DNA of 64,000 nt from Comamonadaceae bacterium (lineage in GTDB: Bacteria; Pseudomonadota; Gammaproteobacteria; Burkholderiales; Burkholderiaceae_C). The notes below the pieces were generated by a model. That model was not told where the DNA came from. It saw only the letters and a program-made list of their open reading frames with translations, and did no database searches. The position numbers and the translations under genes are program-made. The first letter of the stretch is position 1, and each line of letters begins with the position of its first letter. Where the stretch lies: assembly GCA_013297875.1 (NCBI GenBank), contig JAAFIW010000002.1, forward strand, positions 306,627 through 370,626, written 5' to 3'. This document shows, piece after piece, positions 1 through 9,000 of the stretch.

Positions 1-78
1 ATAGAAAACAATGCCACCGGCGTCGGTGTCTTCCCAGTAGACGCGCACCGGCCAGCGGAAAACCGCAGCGTCTGCCAT
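1..78 (-). CDS. ybgC: YbgC acyl-CoA thioesterase, N-terminal fragment (cut by window edge)
   Basis: The first 26 codons of a gene that runs off the left edge. The ATG lies at 78-76 and overlaps the aminotransferase stop as TGATG, so the two are translationally coupled. The translation begins [19 protein letters not shown] and continues AGGIVFY. This matches the start of YbgC, the hotdog-fold thioesterase of the Tol-Pal locus, and includes the catalytic Asp of the DTDAGG motif (Asp19 here). YbgC hydrolyses short-chain or ACP-linked acyl thioesters in the cytoplasm. tolQ/tolR would be expected beyond the window; that is inference. The identity rests on one short but very characteristic stretch. 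Confidence 0.8.
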   Translation of the reverse strand, partial: MADAAVFRWPVRVYWEDTDAGGIVFY

Positions 79-1316
79 CAGGTTTGCGCAAACATGGTTT
101 TCAAGCGCGCCACGGCTTCCTGCAGGTGGGCCGTGGAGCTGGCGGTAGAAAAGCGCACGAAGTTTGCAGTGTCCGCCACGCCAAAGTCGCGGCCGGGTGT
201 GATGGCGACATGGGCTTGTTTCATGACCTCAAAGGCAAAGTCCCAACTGTCTGCAATGCCCAGCTTGCTACAGAGTTCAGAGCAGTCTGCCCATGCGTAG
301 AAAGCGCCATCGGGCATCACGGGCACATTCAGACCGATCTCGTTGAGCGCGGGAATGAACCAGTCGCGCCGTGCCTTGAACTGGGCGCGGCGGCGCTCGT
401 ATTCGGCGAGGCTCTCGGCCTCAAAGCAGGCCAGTGCCGCATGCTGGGCGATGGTGCTGGGGCAGATGAACAGGTTTTGCGCCAGCCGCTCGACCACGGG
501 CACCAGTGCCTCGGGCACCACCAGCCAGCCCAGGCGCCAGCCGGTCATGTTGAAGTATTTTGAAAAGCTGTTGATGCTGATGACCTGGTCGTCGATGGTT
601 AGCGCGGTTTGGCCAAAGGTGTCGTCATGGCTCAGCCCCAAGTAAATTTCATCAACCAGGGTGACGCCGCCGCGCGCGCTCACCAGGTTGTGGATGCGCT
701 TGAGTTCGCTCGGTTGAATCGAGGTGCCAGTGGGGTTGGATGGGGAGGCCAGCAAAACGCCACGCGTTTTTCCTGAGCTCTCGCCACGCGTTTTTCCCGA
801 GTTCTCGCCACGCGTTCTATCGATCCAGGCATCTTGCACCTGGTCAGCCGTGAGCTGAAACCGTTGCGCCGCCGTGGTGGGCAGCAGCACCGCCTGCCCA
901 TCGGCGCTGCTGACAAAGTGGCGGTTGCAGGGGTAGCTGGGGTCGGGCATCAGCACCTGGTCGCCTGCTTCAATCAAGGCCAGGCAGGCCAGCTGCAAAG
1001 CGGCGGAAGCACCAGCCGTCACGACGATGCGGCTGGCGGGCACCTGCGCGCCGAAGCGGCTGGCATACCAGGCGCTGATGCGCTCGCGCAGGGGCGCAAG
1101 GCCTGTGGCCTGGGTGTATTGCGTGGTGCCGTCGCGCACGGCCTTCGATGCGGCTTCTTGCACCAGCGGCGGGGCGGTGAAGTCGGGCTCGCCAATGTTC
1201 AAAAAGATCATAGGCTTGTCGCTGTGCGCCACCTGCGCGGCCAGGGCGCTGGCCGCCTTGGCGACCTCCATCACGTAAAACGGTTCGATGCGCTGGGCGC
1301 GGGCGGTCACTCGCAT
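78..1316 (-). CDS. PLP-dependent aminotransferase (class I/II, fold type I)
   Basis: Aspartate/alanine-type aminotransferase of 412 residues, close to the family length of about 390-400. Visible motifs are the substrate-loop segment [11 protein letters not shown] (res 40-50), SPSNPTG (191-197), the Asp-containing VDEIYLG, and the PLP lysine in [15 protein letters not shown] (Lys253). Directly before SPSNPTG there is a 16-residue in-frame insertion (res 171-186) of two 8-residue units, ENSGKTRG and ESSGKTRG. It comes from a 24-bp tandem repeat in the DNA and is not part of the family core. The gene lies downstream of nusB with an 8-bp gap and overlaps ybgC. The exact amino donor cannot be read from sequence. 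Confidence 0.9.
   Translation of the reverse strand: MRVTARAQRIEPFYVMEVAKAASALAAQVAHSDKPMIFLNIGEPDFTAPPLVQEAASKAVRDGTTQYTQATGLAPLRERISAWYASRFGAQVPASRIVVTAGASAALQLACLALIEAGDQVLMPDPSYPCNRHFVSSADGQAVLLPTTAAQRFQLTADQVQDAWIDRTRGENSGKTRGESSGKTRGVLLASPSNPTGTSIQPSELKRIHNLVSARGGVTLVDEIYLGLSHDDTFGQTALTIDDQVISINSFSKYFNMTGWRLGWLVVPEALVPVVERLAQNLFICPSTIAQHAALACFEAESLAEYERRRAQFKARRDWFIPALNEIGLNVPVMPDGAFYAWADCSELCSKLGIADSWDFAFEVMKQAHVAITPGRDFGVADTANFVRFSTASSTAHLQEAVARLKTMFAQT
758..816 (-). repeat. 24-bp tandem repeat inside the aminotransferase gene
   Basis: Two full 24-bp units (758-781 and 782-805) that differ at two positions, plus the start of a third (from 806). Each unit carries CGCCACGCGT followed by a T-rich run. 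Because 24 is divisible by 3 the array stays in frame and encodes the 8-residue repeat GE(N/S)SGKTR. Without it the protein would read ...[16 protein letters not shown], which is the normal family context. Confidence 0.85.
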
Positions 1317-1324
1317 GGTGTGGG

Positions 1325-1969
1325 TTACGAAGCGCCGTCAGCACCATCCGCTGCACCATCAGCAGGTAGGTTAGATGCTTCTTTTTTGATAGCTGCTTGA
1401 GCAGGTTTTACATGGGCGGGTGGCCGATTTGCCTTGATTTCCTCAACCCGCAGGCTGGGTGCCAGCCGGTTGAGCACGCCGTTGACATACTTGTGTCCGT
1501 CGGTGCCGCCAAACTCTTTGGCCAGCTCCACGTATTCGTTGAGCACCACGCGCCATGGCACCTCCAGACAGTGGCGCAGCTCGTAGGCTCCCATCCAGAT
1601 CACCGCATGCTCAATCGGCGAAATCTGGTCCAGCGGACGGTCCAGCAGCGGCAGCATCAGCGCGTCCAGCTCGCCAGCCTGGGTGATGCAGCCGTGCAGC
1701 AACGCGTCGTAATGCACGGCATCGGCTTTGCCAAAGCCCGCCAGGTCGCGCGTGAAGGTGTCAATGTCAGGTGCGGCATTGCGGCCCACAAGGTGCTGGT
1801 ACAGACCCTGCAGCGCAAACTCGCGCGCACGGCTGCGCGGGGGCTTGCTGGCCGCTTTGCGCACGCCGGTGCTGGTCAGGCCGGTGCGCGTCTGGCGCGG
1901 CGGGCGGGCCGAACTGGACGAAGAAGTGGGCGAAGAGATGGGGCGTGAGCCGGTTGGGCCGTCGCTCAT
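1325..1969 (-). CDS. nusB: Transcription antitermination factor NusB with both ends extended
   Basis: NusB binds boxA of rRNA leader transcripts together with S10 (NusE) and supports antitermination. The all-helical core runs from about residue 44 to 178 ([17 protein letters not shown] ... [18 protein letters not shown]). The protein has 214 residues against about 140 in E. coli NusB. The extra sequence is a Ser/Pro/Arg-rich N-terminal tail of about 43 residues and a C-terminal tail of about 30. Part of the C-terminal tail ([10 protein letters not shown]) is the translated dispersed repeat at 1374-1419. The start codon overlaps the ribH stop as ATGA, the usual ribH-nusB arrangement. Confidence 0.93.
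   Translation of the reverse strand: MSDGPTGSRPISSPTSSSSSARPPRQTRTGLTSTGVRKAASKPPRSRAREFALQGLYQHLVGRNAAPDIDTFTRDLAGFGKADAVHYDALLHGCITQAGELDALMLPLLDRPLDQISPIEHAVIWMGAYELRHCLEVPWRVVLNEYVELAKEFGGTDGHKYVNGVLNRLAPSLRVEEIKANRPPAHVKPAQAAIKKEASNLPADGAADGADGAS
1374..1419 (-). repeat. Dispersed repeat copy, translated in the nusB 3' end
   Basis: The plus strand contains GATAGCTGCTTGAGCAGG, the core of a repeat family found about 14 times in this window, followed by ACATGGGCGG. On the coding (minus) strand it reads [10 protein letters not shown] with no stop. It lies beyond the conserved NusB fold. Confidence 0.75.
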
Positions 1970-2427
1970 GCCAGTTCGTCCATCAAATTGGCCATCTCGA
2001 CCGCCACGCGTGCGGCGTCGGTGCCCTTGTCGGTCTGCCGGGCCACGGCCTGCGACAGGTTCTCGCAGGTGAGGATGGCGTTGGCTATGGGCACCTCAAA
2101 ATCAAGCGATACGCGGGTGATGCCAGCACCCGATTCATTGGCCACGAGCTCAAAGTGGTAGGTCTCCCCGCGAATGATGCAGCCCAGTGCAATCAATGCG
2201 TCGTATTTGTTCTTCTCGGCCAGCGCCTGCAGGGCCAGTGGCACCTCCAGCGCGCCGGGCACCTGAAACAGGTCAATTCGCTTGTCTTGCACGCCCAGCA
2301 CGGCCAGCTCGGCCTTGCAGGCGGCCACCAGTGCGTCGGTGATGCCCTGGTTAAAACGCGATTGCACGATGGCAATCGACAGCTTGCGGCCATCCAGCGG
2401 GAGGGTTCCCTTGTCAGCTAAGAACAT
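1966..2427 (-). CDS. ribH: 6,7-dimethyl-8-ribityllumazine synthase
   Basis: Condenses 5-amino-6-ribitylamino-uracil with dihydroxybutanone phosphate, the penultimate riboflavin step. The 153 residues match the family length. Signatures are [23 protein letters not shown], the [12 protein letters not shown] loop and [14 protein letters not shown] chose the ATG at 2427 because AAGGAAAA lies just upstream and the protein then starts [13 protein letters not shown]. The open frame continues upstream to 2490 with no support. The stop overlaps nusB by 4 bp. Confidence 0.95.
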   Translation of the reverse strand: MFLADKGTLPLDGRKLSIAIVQSRFNQGITDALVAACKAELAVLGVQDKRIDLFQVPGALEVPLALQALAEKNKYDALIALGCIIRGETYHFELVANESGAGITRVSLDFEVPIANAILTCENLSQAVARQTDKGTDAARVAVEMANLMDELA

Positions 2428-2537
2428 GTTTTTCCTTGAAGTTGTGTGAAATAGGGAGACAGGGGTGACGAAGACAGCGAGACGACACAAAAATCGCGGA
2501 AAACAGCCAACTTGTGGCCTTTTCCTTTTCCCCGACC

Positions 2538-3701
2538 TTATCCCGCCGTTAAGTATCCGGTGATCTCCAGCCCGTAGCCTGCCATGCTGGGCATACGGCG
2601 TGGGTTGCCCATCAGGCGCATTTTTTGCACCCCGCAGGCCCGCAAAATCTGCGCGCCAATGCCGTAGGTGCGCAGGTCCATGCGGCCACGCTCGGGTGCC
2701 TGGGCGGCGCGGGCCGTGCCTTCAAACTGGGCCAGCAATTGGGCCGCGCTTTCGCCGCAGTTCAGCAGCACCACCACGCCCTGGCCTTCTTGCGCCACGC
2801 GTTTCAGGCTGGCGTCAAGCCCCCAGGAATGCATGCCGCGGTTGACCTCCAGCGCATCGAGCACCGACAGCGGCTCGTGCACCCGCGCGGCCACGCTGTG
2901 CTCGGGTGCCCACTGGCCGCGCACCAGCGCCAGGTGCAAGCCCTGGCTGGGCTTGTCTTTGAAAGCGTGGGCGGTGAAGGGGCCAAATGCCGTTTGAATC
3001 TCGCGGCTGCCGATTTTTTCAACCAGCGACTCGGTGCGGCTGCGGTGCTCGATCAGGTCTGCAATGGTGCCAATCTTCAGGCCGTGTTCAGCGGCAAACA
3101 GCTGCAGGTCGGGCAGACGGGCCATGGTGCCGTCTTCATTCATGATTTCGCAAATCACCGACGCTGGCGAACAGCCCGCCATCTGGGCCAGGTCGCACCC
3201 CGCCTCGGTGTGGCCAGCCCGCATCAAGGCGCCGCCGTCGACAGCCTGTAAGGGGAAAATATGACCGGGTTGCACCAAGTCATGTGCAGTGGCGTTGTGT
3301 GCCACCGCCGCTTGCACCGTGCGGGCGCGGTCGGCTGCAGAAATGCCAGTGGTCACGCCTTCAGCGGCTTCAATTGACACCGTGAAAGCGGTGGAATATT
3401 TGCCGCCGTTGCGAGAAACCATCGGTGGCAACTGCAAGCGCTCGCAGCGCTCACGCGTGAGCGTCAGGCAAATCAGGCCGCGGCCAAAGCGGGCCATGAA
3501 ATTGATGGCCTCGGGCGTGACATGGTCGGCCGCCAGCACCAGGTCGCCTTCGTTTTCACGGTCTTCTTCGTCCACCAGAATCACCATACGGCCCGCACGC
3601 ATCTCGGCCACGATGTCTTGCACCGGTGAAATGGCCACCGGGCTGGTGTTGGCTGGGGCGGTCGGCACAGCCGACAGGTGGGGGTGGGGCAGGGCGGTCA
3701 T
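2538..3701 (-). CDS. ribBX: 3,4-dihydroxy-2-butanone-4-phosphate synthase with a degenerate GTP cyclohydrolase II-like domain (RibBX type)
   Basis: The N-terminal half (about res 25-225) is a canonical RibB domain with [10 protein letters not shown] and [13 protein letters not shown]. It makes the four-carbon unit of riboflavin from ribulose 5-phosphate. The C-terminal half aligns in position with GTP cyclohydrolase II but lacks the zinc-binding GDxxxSxRCDCG motif and the catalytic RQEGRGIG segment. Where these belong it reads [19 protein letters not shown] and [15 protein letters not shown]. It therefore should not have RibA activity, which matches the RibBX variant known from Proteobacteria. 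A separate RibA is expected elsewhere. The start at 3701 follows AAGGACTCTTCC; the frame upstream to 3785 overlaps ribE and is unlikely to be used. Confidence 0.9.
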   Translation of the reverse strand: MTALPHPHLSAVPTAPANTSPVAISPVQDIVAEMRAGRMVILVDEEDRENEGDLVLAADHVTPEAINFMARFGRGLICLTLTRERCERLQLPPMVSRNGGKYSTAFTVSIEAAEGVTTGISAADRARTVQAAVAHNATAHDLVQPGHIFPLQAVDGGALMRAGHTEAGCDLAQMAGCSPASVICEIMNEDGTMARLPDLQLFAAEHGLKIGTIADLIEHRSRTESLVEKIGSREIQTAFGPFTAHAFKDKPSQGLHLALVRGQWAPEHSVAARVHEPLSVLDALEVNRGMHSWGLDASLKRVAQEGQGVVVLLNCGESAAQLLAQFEGTARAAQAPERGRMDLRTYGIGAQILRACGVQKMRLMGNPRRMPSMAGYGLEITGYLTAG

Positions 3702-3726
3702 GGAAGAGTCCTTTTTGGGCAAAACG

Positions 3727-4365
3727 TCAGGCCAAGCCTGGTGCGGGAGTGGGGGCGCTGAGCATGCGCTCAACATAACGTGCAATCAAATCAATTTCCA
3801 GGTTGACTGCGCTGCCCGCCTGCAAAGTGTGCAAAGCGGTGTTTTGCACGGTGTGGGGAATGAGGTTGATGCTCAGCTCACACCCCTGGGCGTTGTCGGC
3901 AATGCGGTTAACCGTCAAGCTCACGCCATTGACGGTAATCGACCCTTTGTAAGCCAGGTATTTGGCCAGTAGCGGCGGTGCCAGCACCCGCAGCTCCCAG
4001 CTTTCACCCACCTGCTCAAAAAACTGCACCACGCCCAAGCCGTCCACATGGCCGGAAACCAGGTGCCCGCCGAGACGGTCGTGGGCGCGCAGGGCCTTTT
4101 CGAGGTTGATGGGTTGGGGCTTGTCGAGGCCGGCCGTTTTATTCAGCGATTCGGCGGATATGTCCACCGTGAACTGGTGATGCGCCGCGTCCAGCGTGGT
4201 CACCGTCATGCAGGCCCCGTTCAGCGCAATGCTGTCACCCAGGCCCACATCTTCCAGGTAGCCGGTCGGCACCTCAATGCGCAAGCGCTTGCCGTGTTGC
4301 GGGGTGGTGCCTAGGGGGTCGACGGCGGCGATGCGCCCGATGCCAGTGATGATGCCTGTGAACAT
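3727..4365 (-). CDS. ribE: Riboflavin synthase, alpha subunit
   Basis: Dismutates two lumazine molecules to riboflavin. The 212 residues comprise two lumazine-binding repeats. Repeat one starts [10 protein letters not shown] and has LNGACMTV; repeat two begins near [11 protein letters not shown] and has VNGVSLTVN. The family's duplicated barrel is therefore intact. It lies 25 bp upstream of the ribBX start and 68 bp downstream of the ribD stop on the same strand, so the rib genes are probably one transcript. No FMN riboswitch fold was recognised in the short upstream gap. Confidence 0.95.
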   Translation of the reverse strand: MFTGIITGIGRIAAVDPLGTTPQHGKRLRIEVPTGYLEDVGLGDSIALNGACMTVTTLDAAHHQFTVDISAESLNKTAGLDKPQPINLEKALRAHDRLGGHLVSGHVDGLGVVQFFEQVGESWELRVLAPPLLAKYLAYKGSITVNGVSLTVNRIADNAQGCELSINLIPHTVQNTALHTLQAGSAVNLEIDLIARYVERMLSAPTPAPGLA

Positions 4366-4433
4366 GGTGAGATTTTCGCAGAGGCTAGCCGCCCCCTACG
4401 TCACCAAGGCTTCAGAGGGAATTGGATGAGGGC

Positions 4434-5564
4434 TTAAAAAACGTCCCGCCCCGAAATGCGGGCCACGATGCGCAGGTCAGAGCCCACCATGTCGGTGGAC
4501 ATGAATTGCAATGGAACCGCCTGCGAGAGTTCCGAAAGCGGCCCCAGGTTGCTCATGCCCGCACCGGTGCCCAGCAGTTTGGGCGCCAGATAAACCAAAA
4601 ATTCGTCCACCAGACCCGCTCGTATCAACGACCCATTGAGCTTGTGCCCAGCCTCCACATGCAATTCGTTGATCTCGCGGCGGCCCAATTCCAGCATCAT
4701 GGCAGCCAGATCGACCTTGCCGTTGGCGTCAGCCGGTAGCTCCAGCACGGTTGCGCCACGGGCCTCCAGTGCAGCCTTCTTTTCGGCATTTTTTGAGCCA
4801 TTCAAGCTACTCGTGCAGATGTAGAGCGCTCGACCAGCTATGAATAAAGGAGCGTCCAGCGGCGTGTGCAAATCACTGTCCACCACCACCACATGCGGCT
4901 GACGCGGCGTGTCCACCAGCCGAACGTCCAGCCGGGGCCGGTCTTGCAACACCGTCCCAATACCAGTGAGCACCGCACAAGACCGCGCCCGCCAAGCATG
5001 GCCGTCTGTACGCGCCTCAAGCGACGTAATCCACTGGCTGGCCCCATTGCTCAAAGCCGTCGTCCCATCCAACGAAGCCGCCAGCTTCATGCGAACCCAG
5101 GGAGTTTTGCGGATCATGCGGGAGAAAAAGCCGATGTTGAGTTCGCGGGAGGCGCGCGCTTCTGCGCTGTCGGCGGGGAGGAGTTCAACCTCAATGCCTG
5201 CGTTGCGAAGCATCTGAATGCCCCGGCCTGACACCAGGGGATTCGGATCGAGAATCGCCACGACCACTTTGGTTATGCCCGCCTCGATCAAGGCGTTGCA
5301 GCAGGGCGGCGTGCGGCCATGGTGGGAGCAGGGCTCCAGGGTGACATAGGCCGTTGCCCCCCGCACATTCAGCCCTTTTCCTGCGGCATCGCGCAGCGCC
5401 ATTACTTCGGCGTGGGGCCCGCCCACTTGTTGCGTGTGCCCGCCGCTACTTCCGGCGTCAGTTTCAATGACGCAGCCAACTCGCGGGTTGGGGTTGCACA
5501 AATACAGAGCCCGATGCGCAAGCTCCAAACTTGCAGTGCGGCCTAATTGGCTATCGGCCACCAC
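4434..5564 (-). CDS. ribD: Bifunctional diaminohydroxyphosphoribosylaminopyrimidine deaminase / reductase
   Basis: Carries out the second and third steps from the GTP-derived intermediate in riboflavin synthesis. The deaminase domain has the zinc site GPHAEVMAL and PCSHHGRTPPC. The reductase domain follows, with RMKLAASLDGTTAL and ELHVEAGHKLNGSLI. No ATG exists between the pilE stop (5603) and the conserved NPNPRVGCVI. I placed the start at the first of two adjacent GTG codons (5564 and 5561), which gives 376 residues against 367 in E. coli. The long open frame to 5798 only shadows pilE. A degenerate copy of the dispersed repeat at about 4789-4850 encodes the TSSLNGSKNAEK region. Confidence 0.88.
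   Translation of the reverse strand: MVADSQLGRTASLELAHRALYLCNPNPRVGCVIETDAGSSGGHTQQVGGPHAEVMALRDAAGKGLNVRGATAYVTLEPCSHHGRTPPCCNALIEAGITKVVVAILDPNPLVSGRGIQMLRNAGIEVELLPADSAEARASRELNIGFFSRMIRKTPWVRMKLAASLDGTTALSNGASQWITSLEARTDGHAWRARSCAVLTGIGTVLQDRPRLDVRLVDTPRQPHVVVVDSDLHTPLDAPLFIAGRALYICTSSLNGSKNAEKKAALEARGATVLELPADANGKVDLAAMMLELGRREINELHVEAGHKLNGSLIRAGLVDEFLVYLAPKLLGTGAGMSNLGPLSELSQAVPLQFMSTDMVGSDLRIVARISGRDVF
4789..4850 (-). repeat. Degenerate dispersed repeat copy inside ribD
   Basis: TTTTTGAGCCAT followed by a spacer and then GCGCTCGACCAGCTATGAATAA matches the inverted orientation of the family consensus with several substitutions. It is translated near residues 239-259 of RibD, in a loop-like part of the reductase domain. 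The match is weaker than for the other copies. Confidence 0.45.
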
Positions 5565-5602
5565 TGATTCGATAGTATTGCCAATACGAGTTTCTAGGAT
5601 GG

Positions 5603-6031
5603 CTATTTCCAGCAGGTGGCCACAGTATATGGGCTGCTGCCTGATATCGTCTTGACACCCAACTGGTTCAATCCCAGCGTGCCACAGCCGTCGTTGTTCT
5701 GGCCTGCCTGCGGTATGGCATTGATTCGAAATGTTGCTGCCGTTGGTTCGCCACCCACAAACCCCAATGTGTAAATTCCATTCAAGGCTGTTTGGCAAGC
5801 CAAAACCGGAAAAGTAGTTGTTGAGTCGTAGGTCAAGCTGGTGGTGTAGCGGCGCTCCATTTGCTGAGCCGCCTCTTGCATACAGCCGGTGGCGGCACCG
5901 CGCCGGGATTTCATAATGCTCTCCTGATAGCTGGGGTAGGCAATACTGGCCAGTATCGCGATCACCGCCACCACTACCAGTATCTCGATTAATGTGAACC
6001 CTAGCGTGGAAGACTTTTTACTGATATTCAT
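5603..6031 (-). CDS. pilE: Type IV minor pilin PilE
   Basis: A 142-residue pilin with a short leader ending in the prepilin peptidase site GFTLIE (Glu+5 present), then a hydrophobic helix VVVAVIAILASIAYPSY that packs in the pilus core. The C-terminal part has Cys residues (CMQEA, LACQT, DGCG, ATCWK) that can form the usual pilin disulfides. It is the last gene of a six-gene operon, 5 bp downstream of pilY1. This place and its size suggest the minor pilin PilE of the Pseudomonas-type fimU-pilVWXY1E cluster rather than the major pilin. Confidence 0.88.
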   Translation of the reverse strand: MNISKKSSTLGFTLIEILVVVAVIAILASIAYPSYQESIMKSRRGAATGCMQEAAQQMERRYTTSLTYDSTTTFPVLACQTALNGIYTLGFVGGEPTAATFRINAIPQAGQNNDGCGTLGLNQLGVKTISGSSPYTVATCWK

Positions 6032-6036
6032 GATGA

Positions 6037-9000
6037 TTAGTCTCTAAAAATTTCGCGCCATGACAAACGGCCTTTTATTTTATTGATGCAACCACCAATG
6101 CCAATACTGGCAATACCTTCACTGGCGTTGGTTGAGGATGATCCATCGATACACGGTTCTGTTTTGCCACAGTCCGGCCCTGTACAAGGGCAATCATTAC
6201 TTTCGCAAAACCTTTTCTTGGGTGTACCAGACAAAAAGGTGCTGCCGTCCTGCCGCTTGATCTCACCAGCAGAGGCAGGACTGCGCCCAAGAAACAACGG
6301 TGTAGTAGGAATACCTACGCCGAGTCTAACTGAACTGGCAGCCACCCCGCCCAGTCTGTCGGCAGAATTATATTTTCCATCCTTGTTGACATCAATGAAA
6401 TCCAGTTCAATACGCCCACCTGTAAATGGATTGACAAAGTTCAGATAACCGTCTCCACCTGCTTTGCACTCATCTGCAAGAGGAAACAAAGATGAAACCA
6501 TCAGAGCAGGTACAACGGCTGGAACGAATTGCGAGAGAACAACGATTCGTTCTCCGGGCGTAGCGGCCGTATTCAGGTCTATATACCAGCCACGTTTACC
6601 CAGCATATCATTTGCAGCTGCGGCACCGAATACGCGCACGGTCTGTCCAGCCACAGTGCCACTAGTAGCAATGGGGCGGGCGATCAGGGCGCTTCTATCA
6701 GCAACGGGTGTCAGGTCATTGTCAATAATGCCATACCAGCTTTGAATCTCCATGTTGCTGGCATCACCCGCCTGAAAATAGGATCCCGTTCCAAAAAATA
6801 CGAAGCGTTTTCCTTTTGTAACGCTTCCTACGGCTGTATCGCTGCGAACAGCAACAGGTGCAGTAATCGGCTGTGGTTGGCTTGATGCGTTGACGGCCTT
6901 GAAAAGAGGCATTCCCGAGAAGCTAACTGCCCAGGAAGCAGGTGATGCAGACCTGATGTCAAATTTCCACAGATTGCCCTTCAAATCACCCGCGTAAACA
7001 TAGTCAGCGGTGCTATTCGCATCCAGATCAGCCCATGCAGGGCCAGCTAATCCATTATCTCCGCCCGCAAGCGTATCAATTGTTTTGACTTCTGACAAGG
7101 TGCCGTTCGCATTCAGAATGAATATGTAAAGAACGGCGCGTCCGCTGGCGCTGTTATAGCCATTCCCGACAAGTAGCCCCATTTTACCGTTGTTGAGCAA
7201 AGCCATCATAGGCCGACCCATCATCATCCCTAATCCTGCATCCGAGCCTGCTGCCGCTGTGATGGCACCCGTGGTCGTGCCACCAATCGGCGTATATTCC
7301 CACGTTAGCGAGGGTACAGGGGTGCTAGGATCAATGGAGAATACACCTTTGCCCCCGCGTCCCAGCAGGCTATAGACATACGTCTTGTTATTGGATTCGC
7401 TAACCTTAAAACCAAGTGTTATGTCGCCGTCAATAAAGTATTCATGGTTGGTAGAGTAATTTGGTGAAGTCAGATTCTTCAGCTTTGGAACAAGCTGATT
7501 TGGAATAACGGCGAATTTCTCAGCGCCAGTGGCACTGTCAAATACATGCAGCATGCCGTCGTTCGCTCCGGCATAAAGATTTTTACTGTCAGAGTCATAA
7601 GTCGGCGATGAGTGAATAAAATCGCCCAAAATCGAAGAGCGGTTTCTCAGTGCGCCTCCATTGGCAACCTCTTTGCTCTTGTCACCTCTTATGTATTTAT
7701 AGGTATCATCATTGACTAACAGGGTTTTGTCTGCCGCTGGCAACGCAGAATAAGTTGTTGCACTTGTGTCTACTACACCTAGGGACGTGTTCAGATAAAT
7801 TTTCCGAGAACTCCACAAAGGAAGTTGCTCATCGGCGCGCCAAAGGCTAGCCGATCCGACGCCAGCCAAAGTGACGGGAAGGGCGAGAATATTTCCAGTC
7901 CAATCTACCGGCACGAAAGACGCTTGATAAACCCGTGTATCGCTTGCTATGCTGCCACTATTGGATGCAATATTGCTCGCACTGGTTGCGCCTGTAGCGG
8001 CAGCCTTGAAAGCATTTCGTAGCGAATCTTTGAGTTTTGTCGGATTTTGCACAAAGAAGTAAGCATCCGGCACGCCATCGCCATCTTTGTCCCACTCAGA
8101 AGTAATGTCGGGCTGCGCATTTATTGCGGGTGCGGTCTCTTCAAATCCGCCCCACTTTGCCGCGTACCACATCGGATCTTTCAGGAAAGTTGCTGCGTTG
8201 GCCGTGGTGCTGAAGGTGAAAGTCTGCGTGCTGATACTCGTGGACGGGGTCGTGGCGGCTGTGGCTCCCAAGAACGGTAAGCGGTAGCAGTCGGCTGGGT
8301 AGGGCAATGCTGGTGCCACGGGAACCGGCATGATGGGCTCGCAATAACCAGGGCTGCGGCCCGGAGGCACGTTCAAGAAATAGGGGTTACCGGTGTCGGT
8401 CTCATCTTGCACAACCAGATAAATACCATCTCGGTTGCTGCCGGAAACCACATAGCCCATGCGATGCTGAACCCCGCCAGCCTGGTAAACAGGATTTAGA
8501 ACAACCTCTAGCGTGTTGTTTGCATTGGCCTTCACCGTGTATTCAACGATCGCATCCATGTCATGGTCATTGCCCTGCTCCACGTCTTCAAAGTTGATCC
8601 GGAACTTGGCTTGGTAGCGGCCACCGTTGATGCTTGCATCGTAATCAGGCCAGGTTGCTGTGGCCAAGGTAGACGACCCTGAGTTGGCAATACTCTCCAC
8701 ATAAAAATCTACAATTTGATTGGTGGGCTGATAAGCACCCTTGGCGTTTGTAATACTGAACGCGCCACCGACAGACTTCGCGAATGGAACGATATTGATT
8801 GTGCGGCCGTTGGGAAGTTTGGCCTCAATTCTTGGAAGTGGCGATGCCAGGGCAACAAACAGGTTGTTAACTGTTTGGGTACCCTGCAGCGAGGTTTGCA
8901 AATCGTGCGTTTTGGCGAAATGTGCCACCGAAGAGGCATAGTAGCCGCCACGCTTGGTCGGCTCCTCTGGAGCAAGGCCGCGGATTGCGCCCAACGATGT

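Noticed and set aside
2428-2537. FMN riboswitch in the riboflavin operon
   Set aside because: The gaps before ribH, ribBX and ribE are short (26-110 bp) and I find none of the conserved RFN element segments.
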